Source of the DNA: an uncultured Clostridium sp.
Lineage (GTDB): Bacteria; Bacillota; Clostridia; Lachnospirales; Lachnospiraceae
Reading direction: 5' to 3'
DNA: 10,708 nt
Assembly (NCBI GenBank): GCA_958349075.1
Contig: CATWBR010000125.1
Span: forward strand, 1-10,708
Shown: piece by piece, positions 1-6,995 of the stretch
Layout: each line of letters starts with the position of its first letter
Position numbering within the stretch: the first letter of the stretch is position 1
The notes under the pieces: generated by a model
Databases searched by the model: none
The model's input: the letters and a program-made list of their open reading frames with translations, nothing else
Told to the model about the DNA's origin: nothing
Program-made: the position numbers and the translations under genes

Positions 1-40
1 GGTATACAGAAGAATATATATAAAGAGAGGGAATATACAA

Positions 41-1405
41 ATGAACAAACAGAAGTTACGCCACTATTACCTTGAAAAAGACTACAACTGTGCGGAGACG
101 GTGCTCCGTGTAGCCAATGAGGAATACAATCTGGGATTGAATGAGGATGCATTCCGTCTGGTCAGCGGCTTTGGCGGCGGAATGGGCTGCGGCGAGACAT
201 GCGGAGCGCTCAGCAGTGCGATGGCGGTTATCAGCATGTTTCTGGTGGAAGACAGGGCGCATGCTACGGAAGGTTTTAAAGAGAAGTGTGCGGAGTTCTG
301 CCAGAGCTTTGAGCGGGAACTGGGAAGCACTAAATGTTCCGTTCTGAAGGATAAATATACCGAGGAAGAGAGCAGATGCCTGAAGACGGTAGAACTCTCA
401 TACGGCCTGCTGGAGAATTTCCTGGTGGCCGAAGGCCTTATAAAGGCAGAGAAAAAAGGCGTCACGGTGAGCCAGGAGGATATCACACGGGTCAAGGCGC
501 TGGGATTTTTACATAATAAAGGAACAGACTGTTTCAACGGCCGTATTGTCACGAGAAACGGCAAAATAACGGCGGCTGAAAATGCCAAAATTGCAGAGGC
601 GGCAGAGCGATACGGCGACGGACACATAGCGATGACAACACGCCTCACGATGGAGGTAACGGGAATTCCCTATGAGAATATCGAGCCGTTCAGGGAATCT
701 CTGGCGGAGGTTGGCCTTGAGACGGGAGGTACCGGCTCCAAGGTGCGCCCGGTTGTATCATGCAAGGGAACGACATGCCAGTACGGACTGTGCGATACAT
801 TTGCCCTGTCCGACAAGATTCATAAGAGATTTTACAAGGGATACCGTGGAGTTAAACTGCCGCATAAGTTCAAAATAGCGGTCGGCGGATGTCCGAATAA
901 CTGCGTAAAGCCGAGCCTGAATGATTTCGGTATTGTAGGCCAGAACGTACCGGCTGCGGATCCGGAAATCTGCCGCGGATGCAATAAGTGTACGGTAGTT
1001 GATACCTGTCCGGTGGGAGCTGCAGTATTGAATGACGGCGTCATCGCGTTTCAGGAAGACCAGTGCAATAACTGCGGACGCTGCGTCGGCAAATGTCCGT
1101 TCGGCGCCGTAACATCATCTTCCCAGGGCTACAAAGCCGTGATCGGAGGAAGATGGGGCAAGAAAATCGCGAAGGGACGTGCGTTAAGAACCGTTTTCAA
1201 ATCAGAAGCGGAAGTGCTTGATGTACTGGAGAAGGCCATCCTTTTGTTCAGGGAACAGGGGATCACCGGAGAACGTTTCTCTGATACGATAGAACGGCTC
1301 GGATTTGACAATGTGGAGGCCCAGCTTCTGGAGAACGGACTTCTGGAGCGGAAGGAAGAAATCATCAATGCCCAGGTGCACCTCAAGGGAGGGGCAACCT
1401 GTTAA
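41..1405 (+). CDS. C_GCxxG_C_C domain fused to siroheme/4Fe-4S sulfite (nitrite) reductase-like protein
   Basis: Probable redox enzyme of the sulfite/nitrite reductase family, reducing sulfite to sulfide or nitrite to ammonia at a coupled siroheme-[4Fe-4S] centre in the cytoplasm. Residues 1-130 match the C_GCxxG_C_C redox family: C17, GCGETCG at 49-55 with C50 and C54, then C83, C87, C99 and C113. Residues 150-235 look like a ferredoxin-like half domain with the siroheme-contact stretch [10 protein letters not shown] (199-208). The metal-binding cysteines are C241, C246 and C284-x3-C288. Two ferredoxin-type 4Fe-4S motifs follow: C311, C314, C317, C323 and C342, C345, C348, C352. The 454-aa length fits an AsrC-like catalytic part of ~310 aa plus the extra N-terminal domain. 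GAGAGGG at 25-31 lies 9 nt before the ATG. It heads an operon with cysK, which favours sulfite as substrate. The fusion and the C-x4-C spacing (x5 is usual in assimilatory enzymes) are unusual. The physiological electron donor is not visible. Confidence 0.85.
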   Translation: MNKQKLRHYYLEKDYNCAETVLRVANEEYNLGLNEDAFRLVSGFGGGMGCGETCGALSSAMAVISMFLVEDRAHATEGFKEKCAEFCQSFERELGSTKCSVLKDKYTEEESRCLKTVELSYGLLENFLVAEGLIKAEKKGVTVSQEDITRVKALGFLHNKGTDCFNGRIVTRNGKITAAENAKIAEAAERYGDGHIAMTTRLTMEVTGIPYENIEPFRESLAEVGLETGGTGSKVRPVVSCKGTTCQYGLCDTFALSDKIHKRFYKGYRGVKLPHKFKIAVGGCPNNCVKPSLNDFGIVGQNVPAADPEICRGCNKCTVVDTCPVGAAVLNDGVIAFQEDQCNNCGRCVGKCPFGAVTSSSQGYKAVIGGRWGKKIAKGRALRTVFKSEAEVLDVLEKAILLFREQGITGERFSDTIERLGFDNVEAQLLENGLLERKEEIINAQVHLKGGATC

Positions 1406-1484
1406 GCCTAAAACGAAACGTAATGCAGCAGACGGTAAAATGGAATGGCGGCCAGCCGGAAATCAGGAAAAGGAGAGAATTGCC

Positions 1485-2414
1485 ATGGGAAGAATTTATC
1501 AGGGAATCGAAGAACTTGTAGGCCATACACCGCTTGTCGGTCTGAAAAGACTGGCGGCGCAGGAAGGGGCAAAGGCAGAAATTCTTGCAAAGCTTGAATG
1601 CTACAACCCGGCAGGAAGCGCCAAGGACAGAGTGGGACTTCAGATGATACTGGACGCAGAAGAAGCGGGAATCCTGAAGGAAGGCTCGGTTATCATTGAA
1701 CCGACCAGCGGCAACACCGGTGTCGGCCTGGCGGCCGTAGCGGCGGCGAGAGGATACAAAACCATCATCACCATGCCGGACAGCATGAGCATGGAACGCA
1801 GAATGCTCCTTACAGCACACGGCGCGGAGCTGATCCTGACGGAGGGCAGCAAAGGAATGCCGGGGGCGATACAGAAAGCAGAGGAACTTCAGAAGACGAT
1901 AGAAAACAGTTGGATAGCGGGACAGTTTGTCAATCCGTCCAACCCGGGTGCACATTACAGGACTACTGGCCCGGAGGTTTGGGAAGATACGGAAGGCAGT
2001 GTGGATATTTTTGTAGCAACGGTGGGAACCGGTGGAACACTTACGGGAACCGGGCGTTACCTGAAGGAGAAAAATCCGTCCATCCGTGTAGTCGCCGTGG
2101 AACCGGTGAAATCTCCGGTACTTTCGGGCGGAGCTCCGGGACCTCATGGAATCCAGGGAATCGGGGCCGGATTTATCCCGGAAATCCTGGATACCGGGAT
2201 CTATGATGAAATTATGCTGGCTCAGGAGGAGGATGCCTACCGGATGGGCAGGCTGATGGCCGGCAAAGAGGGATTCCTTGTGGGAATTTCCTCCGGTGCG
2301 GCCCTCTGGGCAGCCGTAGAGCAGGCGAAACGGCCGGAGAATGAAGGAAAGAAGATTGTGGTGGTTCTTCCCGATACCGGAGAACGCTATTTATCTACGG
2401 AACTGTTCAAATAA
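1485..2414 (+). CDS. cysK: cysteine synthase (O-acetylserine sulfhydrylase), PLP-dependent
   Basis: Cytoplasmic PLP enzyme that joins sulfide to O-acetyl-L-serine to give L-cysteine and acetate. The 309-aa length is normal for CysK. Visible landmarks are NPAGSAKDR (41-49) with K47 as the expected PLP Schiff-base lysine, the substrate loop EPTSGNTG (72-79), the PLP-phosphate loop GTGGT (181-185), and the C-terminal [10 protein letters not shown] (296-305). The frame is open upstream to 1305, but ATG 1485 is preferred: AGGAGA at 1471-1476 lies 8 nt before it, the N-terminus ([17 protein letters not shown]) is typical of the family, and an upstream in-frame ATG at 1440 has no ribosome binding site. 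It lies 79 bp after the sulfite reductase gene and 23 bp before the UPF0597 gene, so all three are probably co-transcribed. Close paralogues (cystathionine beta-synthase, CysM) are less likely given the context and the absence of extra domains. Confidence 0.93.
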   Translation: MGRIYQGIEELVGHTPLVGLKRLAAQEGAKAEILAKLECYNPAGSAKDRVGLQMILDAEEAGILKEGSVIIEPTSGNTGVGLAAVAAARGYKTIITMPDSMSMERRMLLTAHGAELILTEGSKGMPGAIQKAEELQKTIENSWIAGQFVNPSNPGAHYRTTGPEVWEDTEGSVDIFVATVGTGGTLTGTGRYLKEKNPSIRVVAVEPVKSPVLSGGAPGPHGIQGIGAGFIPEILDTGIYDEIMLAQEEDAYRMGRLMAGKEGFLVGISSGAALWAAVEQAKRPENEGKKIVVVLPDTGERYLSTELFK

Positions 2415-2437
2415 TTCGGCGGAAGGGGAGTTACAGG

Positions 2438-3715
2438 ATGCAAAAAAGCGATATCTGTTATAAGACATATTTAGAGATATTGGAGCGTGAACTGGTTCCG
2501 GCAATGGGATGCACGGAGCCGATTGCCCTTGCTTACTGCAGTGCAAAAGCAAGAGCCGTACTGGGCGCGCAGCCGGATAAAGTGCTGGTGGAAGTCAGCG
2601 GCAATATTGTCAAGAATGTAAAAAGCGTCATCGTACCGAACTCGGGAGGGCGCCGGGGAATCGAGGCTGCCGCAGCCATAGGCATCCTTGCGGGCAGGGA
2701 AGATCTGGAACTGGAGGTTCTTTCAAAGGTTACAGAAGAGCAGAAAGCTGGTCTGGGAGCCTATATGCAGGCCGCCCAAATTACGGTGGAGCCGCTCGAC
2801 ACGCCCTATCTTCTGGATATGGCGGTGACGGTGGAAAAAGACGGTTCCGCCGCCAGGGTGAGAATTGCACAGGAACATACTAATATTGTGGAGATCAGCA
2901 AAGACGGTGAGCTCCTTTTTGAAAAGACGGCGGACGGGGAAGAGGAAGAGTACGTGCCCGACTATTCCCTGCTGAACATTGAGAAAATCTATGATTTTGC
3001 AGATACCGCGGATCTGGAGGATGTAAAGGCAGTTCTGGACCGCCAGATTGCGTATAATACGGCTATCGCTGAGGAGGGCCTGCGCGGAGATTACGGCGCC
3101 AACATCGGCCGTGTCCTGATGGAAGAGTATGGAGACCGGATCGAGAACCGGGCAAAGGCCATGGCGGCCGCCGGTTCCGATGCGAGAATGAACGGCTGCG
3201 ATCTGCCCGTTATTATCAATTCGGGCAGCGGGAACCAGGGAATGACGGCGTCTCTGCCGGTCATTGAGTACGCTAAAGAGCTTCAGAGCGGCAGTGAAAA
3301 ACTTTACCGCGCTCTCCTGCTGTCCAATCTCGTCACGCTCCATCAGAAGACCGGAATCGGACGCCTGTCCGCCTACTGCGGCGCTGTCAGCGCGGGAGCA
3401 GGCGCAGGGGCGGGAATTGCCTATCTCGAAGGAGGCGGCCTGGAGGTCATTGCCCACACGCTGGTCAACGCCCTGGCCGTCACATCGGGAATCGTCTGTG
3501 ACGGGGCCAAGGCATCCTGTGCGGCCAAGATCGCGGTGGCGGTAGACACCGGAATCCTGGGCTATAAGATGTTTAAGAAGGGCCAGCAGTTCTACGGCGG
3601 GGACGGCCTTGTGGCCAAGGGTGTGGAGAATACCATCCGCAATATCGGACGCCTCGGCAAAGACGGAATGCGCGAGACGGATAAAGAGATCATAAGAATC
3701 ATGACCGAATGCTGA
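2438..3715 (+). CDS. UPF0597 family Fe-S L-cysteine desulfidase / L-serine dehydratase-like protein
   Basis: Member of the UPF0597 family (YhaM/CyuA-type), related to the alpha domain of Fe-S L-serine dehydratases and to archaeal L-cysteine desulfidase, which splits cysteine to sulfide, pyruvate and ammonia. The 425-aa length is usual. Family signatures are MGCTEPIALAY (23-33), SGNIVKNVKSVIVPNSGG (54-71) and INSGSGNQGMTASLPV (260-275). C25, C314, C354 and C361 are the conserved-looking cysteines that would ligate a 4Fe-4S cluster, leaving one iron open for substrate. AAGGGGAG at 2423-2430 lies 7 nt before the ATG, and the gene starts 23 bp after cysK. Co-transcription with cysK and a sulfite reductase favours cysteine over serine as substrate, but this is inference. 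No convincing intrinsic terminator follows the stop; only a weak 5-bp stem (AGCTT/AAGCT) is seen near 3746-3760. Confidence 0.88.
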   Translation: MQKSDICYKTYLEILERELVPAMGCTEPIALAYCSAKARAVLGAQPDKVLVEVSGNIVKNVKSVIVPNSGGRRGIEAAAAIGILAGREDLELEVLSKVTEEQKAGLGAYMQAAQITVEPLDTPYLLDMAVTVEKDGSAARVRIAQEHTNIVEISKDGELLFEKTADGEEEEYVPDYSLLNIEKIYDFADTADLEDVKAVLDRQIAYNTAIAEEGLRGDYGANIGRVLMEEYGDRIENRAKAMAAAGSDARMNGCDLPVIINSGSGNQGMTASLPVIEYAKELQSGSEKLYRALLLSNLVTLHQKTGIGRLSAYCGAVSAGAGAGAGIAYLEGGGLEVIAHTLVNALAVTSGIVCDGAKASCAAKIAVAVDTGILGYKMFKKGQQFYGGDGLVAKGVENTIRNIGRLGKDGMRETDKEIIRIMTEC

Positions 3716-3773
3716 ACCGTAACACCGCCGTTCTCTGCGATGCTAAGCTTTCGTTAAGCTCCTGCGTAAACTA

Positions 3774-3802
3774 TTGCCGTCAGGCTGCATATCCTGTAAT
3801 AT
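3774..3802 (+). promoter_or_regulatory. probable sigma-A promoter of the CNNM leader transcript
   Basis: TTGCCG (3774-3779) and TAATAT (3797-3802) are separated by 17 bp; an overlapping perfect TATAAT lies at 3800-3805 with a 20-bp spacer. Transcription would start near 3809, giving a leader of about 200 nt before the CNNM start codon. This would make the CNNM gene independent of the cysteine operon. Called by eye from consensus. Confidence 0.6.
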
Positions 3803-3808
3803 AATGGT

Positions 3809-3842
3809 GCAGCAACGATACCGCTGCCCAATGTGGCGGCAG
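3809..3842 (+). promoter_or_regulatory. competing short stems at the 5' end of the CNNM leader
   Basis: GCAGC (3809-3813) can pair with GCTGC (3823-3827), while CTGCC (3824-3828) can pair with GGCAG (3838-3842). The two 5-bp stems share bases and exclude each other. The second ends 6 nt before the Shine-Dalgarno of the leader reading frame at 3866. They may tune access to that site, but stems this short also arise by chance. No known riboswitch consensus (M-box, yybP-ykoY) was recognised. Confidence 0.3.
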
Positions 3843-3865
3843 ATCAAGAAGGAGTGTTATACAGG

Positions 3866-3925
3866 ATGGACGACAGCGCACCAGACGCTGATGCGGAAAA
3901 TAACAATTTAAATATTGAGCCATAA
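3866..3925 (+). CDS. candidate 19-aa acidic leader peptide upstream of the CNNM gene
   Basis: ATG at 3866 opens a 19-codon frame ending in TAA at 3923-3925, encoding MDDSAPDADAENNNLNIEP. AAGGAG at 3849-3854 lies 11 nt upstream, slightly long but usable. The peptide has six acidic residues and no basic ones, an Asp/Pro-rich start, an NNN run and a Pro directly before the stop. Acidic and proline-rich nascent N-termini are known to destabilise translating ribosomes at low Mg2+ (the E. coli mgtL mechanism), and terminal Pro codons slow peptide release. The frame lies inside the leader of a Mg2+-type transporter gene, and its stop is 3 nt before a long hairpin. The role as a regulatory leader peptide is inference; the frame itself is seen directly. 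Confidence 0.5.
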   Translation: MDDSAPDADAENNNLNIEP

Positions 3926-3928
3926 AGT

Positions 3929-3970
3929 AAAGGCGCGATCTGCTTTTTTGAGAAGCAGATTGTGCCTTTT
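3929..3970 (+). terminator. 17-bp hairpin, probable attenuator in the CNNM leader
   Basis: The arm at 3929-3945 (AAAGGCGCGATCTGCTT) pairs along all 17 positions with 3953-3969, with two G-U pairs, around a 7-nt loop. The 3' arm ends in CCTTTT followed by CGTGCTC, so the U-tract is only four long. It could be an intrinsic terminator of moderate strength or an RNA-processing or stability hairpin. It lies between the leader peptide stop and the CNNM ribosome binding site. A ribosome sitting on the TAA at 3923 would cover the base of the 5' arm and hinder folding. Confidence 0.6.
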
Positions 3971-4007
3971 CGTGCTCAAAATATAACAATGAAAAGGAGA
4001 GATTAAG

Positions 4008-5354
4008 GTGGGAGAATTACCACAACAACTAATTGTACAGGCGGCGCTTATTATGTTAAATGCGTTTTTTGCCGCGACGGAGATTGCAGTGATATCGCTT
4101 AACACGGCGAAACTGAGGAGAATGCAGGAGAATGGTGACAAGACGGCCGGGAGACTGCTTAAGATGGCGGAGGAACCGGCAGGTTTCCTATCAACAATAC
4201 AGATAGGAATCACCCTGGCGGGATTCCTGGGAAGTGCGTTTGCTGCGGAAAACTTTTCGGATATCCTGACAAACTGGATATACAACGGCCTTGGATTCAG
4301 GGCGCTGCCGGAAAGTGCGCTGGACACGGTTTCCGTTATTGTAATTACCATCATCCTGTCCTACTTTACACTAATATTCGGAGAACTGGTGCCCAAACGT
4401 ATTGCGATGCAGAAACCTTATGAGGTGGCGAAAATCGCCAGCGGTCCTGTGTCGGCCATCGCGTTCGGCATGAAACCGGTAATCGCTTTCCTGGCTTTTT
4501 CAACCAACACGACGCTCAGGCTTCTCCGCATGAAGACAGAGGCGCAGGAAGAGCAGGTGACGGAAGACGAGATCCGTATGATGATAGATCTGGGAAAAGA
4601 AAATGGAGCCATTGAGGAGGAAGAAAAAGAGTGGCTACAGAATGTGTTTGAATTTAACGATACCTCCGTACAGGAGGCTATGACGCGGGAATTTGAAGTG
4701 GAGTCCCTCTGCATCGACGACACGGAGGAGAAGATTGTGGAAAAAATCCGAAACACCGGCCTGTCGCGTTTCCCCTTATATGATGAAGAAGGACGCGAGA
4801 TACTTGGCATCCTCTATTCCAGAGAGTATCTTTTAAACATGAGAACGGATCAGAAACCGCTGAAAGAACTGCTTCATGAGGCATATTTTGTACCCGAATC
4901 CATCCATGCAGACCAGCTGTTCCGCGATATGCAGTCTAAAAAGATACATATGGCGATAGTTGTGGATGAGTACGGGGAGGTGTCGGGTATTATTACACTG
5001 GAAGACCTGCTGGAAGAAATTGTAGGCAATATTTATGATGAGTTTGATGCGGAGGAGGAACCCGAGATTGAACAGGTGGAAGAAAATCTCTGGCGTTTTC
5101 CGGGCAGCACGCTGATAAAGGATGTCTCGGAAACACTTGACGTAGACCTTCAGGAACCGGACGATTACGAGACGATAGGCGGTCTGGTCTTAAGCTGCCT
5201 CAACACAATACCGGCTGACGGAACGACCCTGGATGTGGAGGCGGACGGCCTTGGAATCCATGTGGAAGAGATTAAGAATATGAGAATTGAATCCGTGCTT
5301 GTGAAAAAACTGGAGCAGGAACAGGAAGAGGAGGCGATGAGAAAAAGCGGCTGA
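4008..5354 (+). CDS. CNNM/CorC (HlyC-type) family membrane protein, probable Mg2+ transporter/exporter
   Basis: Polytopic inner-membrane protein with the standard DUF21-CBS-CBS-CorC_HlyC layout. Characterised bacterial relatives (S. aureus MpfA, CorC) export or transport Mg2+. The DUF21 domain covers about residues 5-190 with hydrophobic segments near 7-30, 62-79, 105-126 and 147-165 and the family motif GELVPK at 125-130. An acidic linker helix (NGAIEEEEKEWLQ, 199-211) precedes two CBS modules (about 215-275 and 280-340), ending in DEYGEVSGIITLEDLLEEIV (320-339). The CorC/HlyC tail covers about 355-436. The 448-aa length is usual. The start is GTG 4008, with AAGGAG at 3994-3999 spaced 8 nt. 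It is a single-gene unit behind its own promoter and structured leader. Often annotated as hemolysin, but nothing here supports a lytic role. The ion specificity and direction of transport are inferred from family. Confidence 0.9.
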   Translation: MGELPQQLIVQAALIMLNAFFAATEIAVISLNTAKLRRMQENGDKTAGRLLKMAEEPAGFLSTIQIGITLAGFLGSAFAAENFSDILTNWIYNGLGFRALPESALDTVSVIVITIILSYFTLIFGELVPKRIAMQKPYEVAKIASGPVSAIAFGMKPVIAFLAFSTNTTLRLLRMKTEAQEEQVTEDEIRMMIDLGKENGAIEEEEKEWLQNVFEFNDTSVQEAMTREFEVESLCIDDTEEKIVEKIRNTGLSRFPLYDEEGREILGILYSREYLLNMRTDQKPLKELLHEAYFVPESIHADQLFRDMQSKKIHMAIVVDEYGEVSGIITLEDLLEEIVGNIYDEFDAEEEPEIEQVEENLWRFPGSTLIKDVSETLDVDLQEPDDYETIGGLVLSCLNTIPADGTTLDVEADGLGIHVEEIKNMRIESVLVKKLEQEQEEEAMRKSG

Positions 5355-5369
5355 GTATAAGCAATCATT

Positions 5370-5396
5370 TATTATTGTTATAAAACAAAAATAATA
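5370..5396. repeat. AT-rich imperfect inverted repeat after the CNNM gene
   Basis: TATTATTGTT (5370-5379) and AAAAATAATA (5387-5396) pair at 9 of 10 positions around a 7-nt loop. It lies 15 bp after the CNNM stop and ends directly beside the -35 box at 5398. It could be a weak transcript end or an operator for the next gene. The low base complexity makes chance plausible. Confidence 0.3.
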
Positions 5397-5397
5397 G

Positions 5398-5426
5398 TTG
5401 CAAATATGCCGAAAAAGAAATAAAAT
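5398..5426 (+). promoter_or_regulatory. probable sigma-A promoter of the DUF1576 gene
   Basis: TTGCAA (5398-5403) and TAAAAT (5421-5426) are spaced by exactly 17 bp, giving a start near 5433 and a leader of about 135 nt. The intrinsic terminator at 5469-5514 lies inside this leader, so the promoter may drive a short RNA or an attenuated mRNA. Called by eye. Confidence 0.55.
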
Positions 5427-5468
5427 AGAAAAAGAGCGAAATTTTAACGGTAAATTAACAGACGAACG

Positions 5469-5514
5469 GGGTATGCAAAGAGGCAGCACTTGAATATTTG
5501 CATACCCTTTTTTT
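5469..5514 (+). terminator. strong intrinsic terminator in the DUF1576 leader
   Basis: GGGTATGCAAA (5469-5479) pairs perfectly with TTTGCATACCC (5497-5507) across a 17-nt loop, followed directly by seven T residues (5508-5514). It lies 112 bp after the CNNM stop and 53 bp before the next start codon. It may simply end the CNNM transcript, but the promoter at 5398-5426 sits upstream of it, which also allows attenuation of the following gene. Confidence 0.85.
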
Positions 5515-5567
5515 GAAGGTGGTGAGGAGTGAAAAGTACATCCACACCATAGAAAGGCAGTGTATTT

Positions 5568-6848
5568 ATGATCGAAATGAAATCTCTGACCAGGGAAAAG
5601 AAATTCTTTTTACTGGCTCTGATTCCAGCTTACTTCATTGTTGCAGGACTTTTACTTCAGCCGCTGGAGGGAATTCTGGAAGGCGTATTCACGATGATAC
5701 GGGAACCTGATTTCCTGATTACAGACTATATCGCGGTGGGCGGCATCGGGGCGGCATTTATCAATGCTGGCGCCCTCACATTAATCAGTATCGGATTTAT
5801 TTATTATCTCGACATGGAGATGGATGGGCACACCATCACATCCAGTTGTCTGATGTTCGGCTTTTCACTGTTCGGTAAAAATCTGATGAATATCTGGGCC
5901 ATTCTTCTGGGGGTCCTTCTCTACGCCAAATATCATCGGGTCTCGCTTTCCAAATACATATATGTGGGAATTTACGGGACCAGTTTGTCACCGATTATTA
6001 CGCAGATTATGCATATTGTGGATATGCCGCTTCTTGGACGCCTTTGCCTGACATTGGCCGTCGGAATTTCTATCGGCTTTGTACTGCCGCCTTTATCTAC
6101 CCATGTTCATTATGCCCATAAAGGGTACTCACTTTATAATGTCGGTTTTGCCGCAGGTATTATTGCAACGGTTATTGTGTCGGCCCTGAAGTCATTCGGT
6201 ATTGAGACGAAGGAACGCCTCATCTGGTCCACAGGCAACAACCGCCTCTTCCTGGTTCTTTTAGGAGTCCTGTTTGGGGGAATGATACTGGGGGCCCTTC
6301 TGGTAGGAGGGGAAAAGGTGATAAAGTCATACTGCAGGATTTTGAAAACATCGGGGATTTCGGGAACCGATTATCTGGCCGATGAGGGCGGGGCCGCCGT
6401 TGCCCTGAACATGGGAATCAACGGAATCTTCGCCACCCTGTTTGTGCTGGCGGTGGGAAGCGATCTGAACGGACCGACCATAGGAGGCATTTTTACGATA
6501 GTCGGCTTTAGTGCGACGGGAAAACACCTCAGAAATATTTTCCCAATTATGGTGGGCGTCTGCCTGGCCAGCCTGACCCATGCTTGGAGCATCAACGCTC
6601 CGTCCGCGATGCTTGCACTGCTCTTTTCCACCACACTTGCCCCCGTGGCAGGCGAATTTGGAGTCGTTGCCGGTCTGCTGGCCGGATTCCTCCACGCATC
6701 GGTAGCGATGAATGTCGGCATCGTGTACGGCGGAATGAATCTTTACAATAACGGGTTTGCCGGCGGTATCGTTGCAATCTTTATGGTACCCGTTATCCAC
6801 TCAATTATGGACAGAAGGGCCAGGGCGGGAAGCGACATTTCCCTGTGA
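5568..6848 (+). CDS. DUF1576 family polytopic membrane protein with internal duplication
   Basis: Integral membrane protein of unknown function, recognised as DUF1576-type (426 aa). It is mostly hydrophobic with about ten segments, for example 12-30, 55-80, 105-121, 160-175, 225-245, 278-297, 320-336, 345-375 and 395-411. The two halves repeat: TITSSCLMFGFSLFGKNLMN (89-108) matches TIGGIFTIVGFSATGKHLRN (304-323), and GYSLYNVGFAAGIIA (186-200) matches GMNLYNNGFAGGIVA (389-403). The shared GFS-x2-GK and LYN-x-GFA-x-GI motifs, polar groups buried in hydrophobic sequence, suggest a two-fold transporter-like fold, but no substrate can be named. AGAAAGG at 5551-5557 lies 10 nt before ATG 5568; ATG 5577 is an in-frame alternative. 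It stands alone behind its own promoter and in-leader terminator. Confidence 0.8.
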   Translation: MIEMKSLTREKKFFLLALIPAYFIVAGLLLQPLEGILEGVFTMIREPDFLITDYIAVGGIGAAFINAGALTLISIGFIYYLDMEMDGHTITSSCLMFGFSLFGKNLMNIWAILLGVLLYAKYHRVSLSKYIYVGIYGTSLSPIITQIMHIVDMPLLGRLCLTLAVGISIGFVLPPLSTHVHYAHKGYSLYNVGFAAGIIATVIVSALKSFGIETKERLIWSTGNNRLFLVLLGVLFGGMILGALLVGGEKVIKSYCRILKTSGISGTDYLADEGGAAVALNMGINGIFATLFVLAVGSDLNGPTIGGIFTIVGFSATGKHLRNIFPIMVGVCLASLTHAWSINAPSAMLALLFSTTLAPVAGEFGVVAGLLAGFLHASVAMNVGIVYGGMNLYNNGFAGGIVAIFMVPVIHSIMDRRARAGSDISL

Positions 6849-6880
6849 CCGGCCTTGCGGTATTGATTAGATTGAAAGTG

Positions 6881-6924
6881 AAAAGGAGATATGGAACCGC
6901 CCGGGCGTTCCATATCTCCTTTTT
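6881..6924. terminator. bidirectional intrinsic terminator between convergent genes
   Basis: AAAAGGAGATATGGAAC (6881-6897) pairs perfectly with 6907-6923, with an extra GCCC/GGGC-like inner pairing and a very small loop. T5 follows on the plus strand (6920-6924) and the matching A4 (6881-6884) gives a U-tract on the minus strand. It lies 33 bp after the DUF1576 stop and 72 bp beyond the minus-strand gene's stop, so it can end both transcripts. Confidence 0.9.
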
Positions 6925-6995
6925 CTACAATTGAAAGCGGTAACCTGCCCGCGAAGCGTACGGATTGCCGTTACTGATAAATAATGGCCGGCGGG

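Noticed and set aside
1305..1484. N-terminal extension of cysK back to ATG 1305
   Set aside because: The extension overlaps the end of the sulfite reductase gene, lacks CysK similarity, and a good ribosome binding site and family-typical N-terminus begin at 1485.
1383..2147. 254-aa minus-strand open frame opposite cysK
   Set aside because: It lies entirely antisense to a clearly conserved cysK, has low-complexity Arg/His/Cys-rich sequence typical of shadow frames, and has no ribosome binding site or family motif.
2723..3457. 244-aa minus-strand open frame opposite the UPF0597 gene
   Set aside because: Antisense shadow of a gene with strong family motifs; no recognisable domain.
3809..4007. 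Known Mg2+/Mn2+ riboswitch (M-box or yybP-ykoY) upstream of the CNNM gene
   Set aside because: The leader is short and I could not find the conserved core elements of either class; the reading-frame plus hairpin layout explains it better.
5498..5710. 70-aa plus-strand open frame over the terminator and DUF1576 start
   Set aside because: It begins inside the terminator stem and overlaps the DUF1576 gene in another frame; the protein has no recognisable features.
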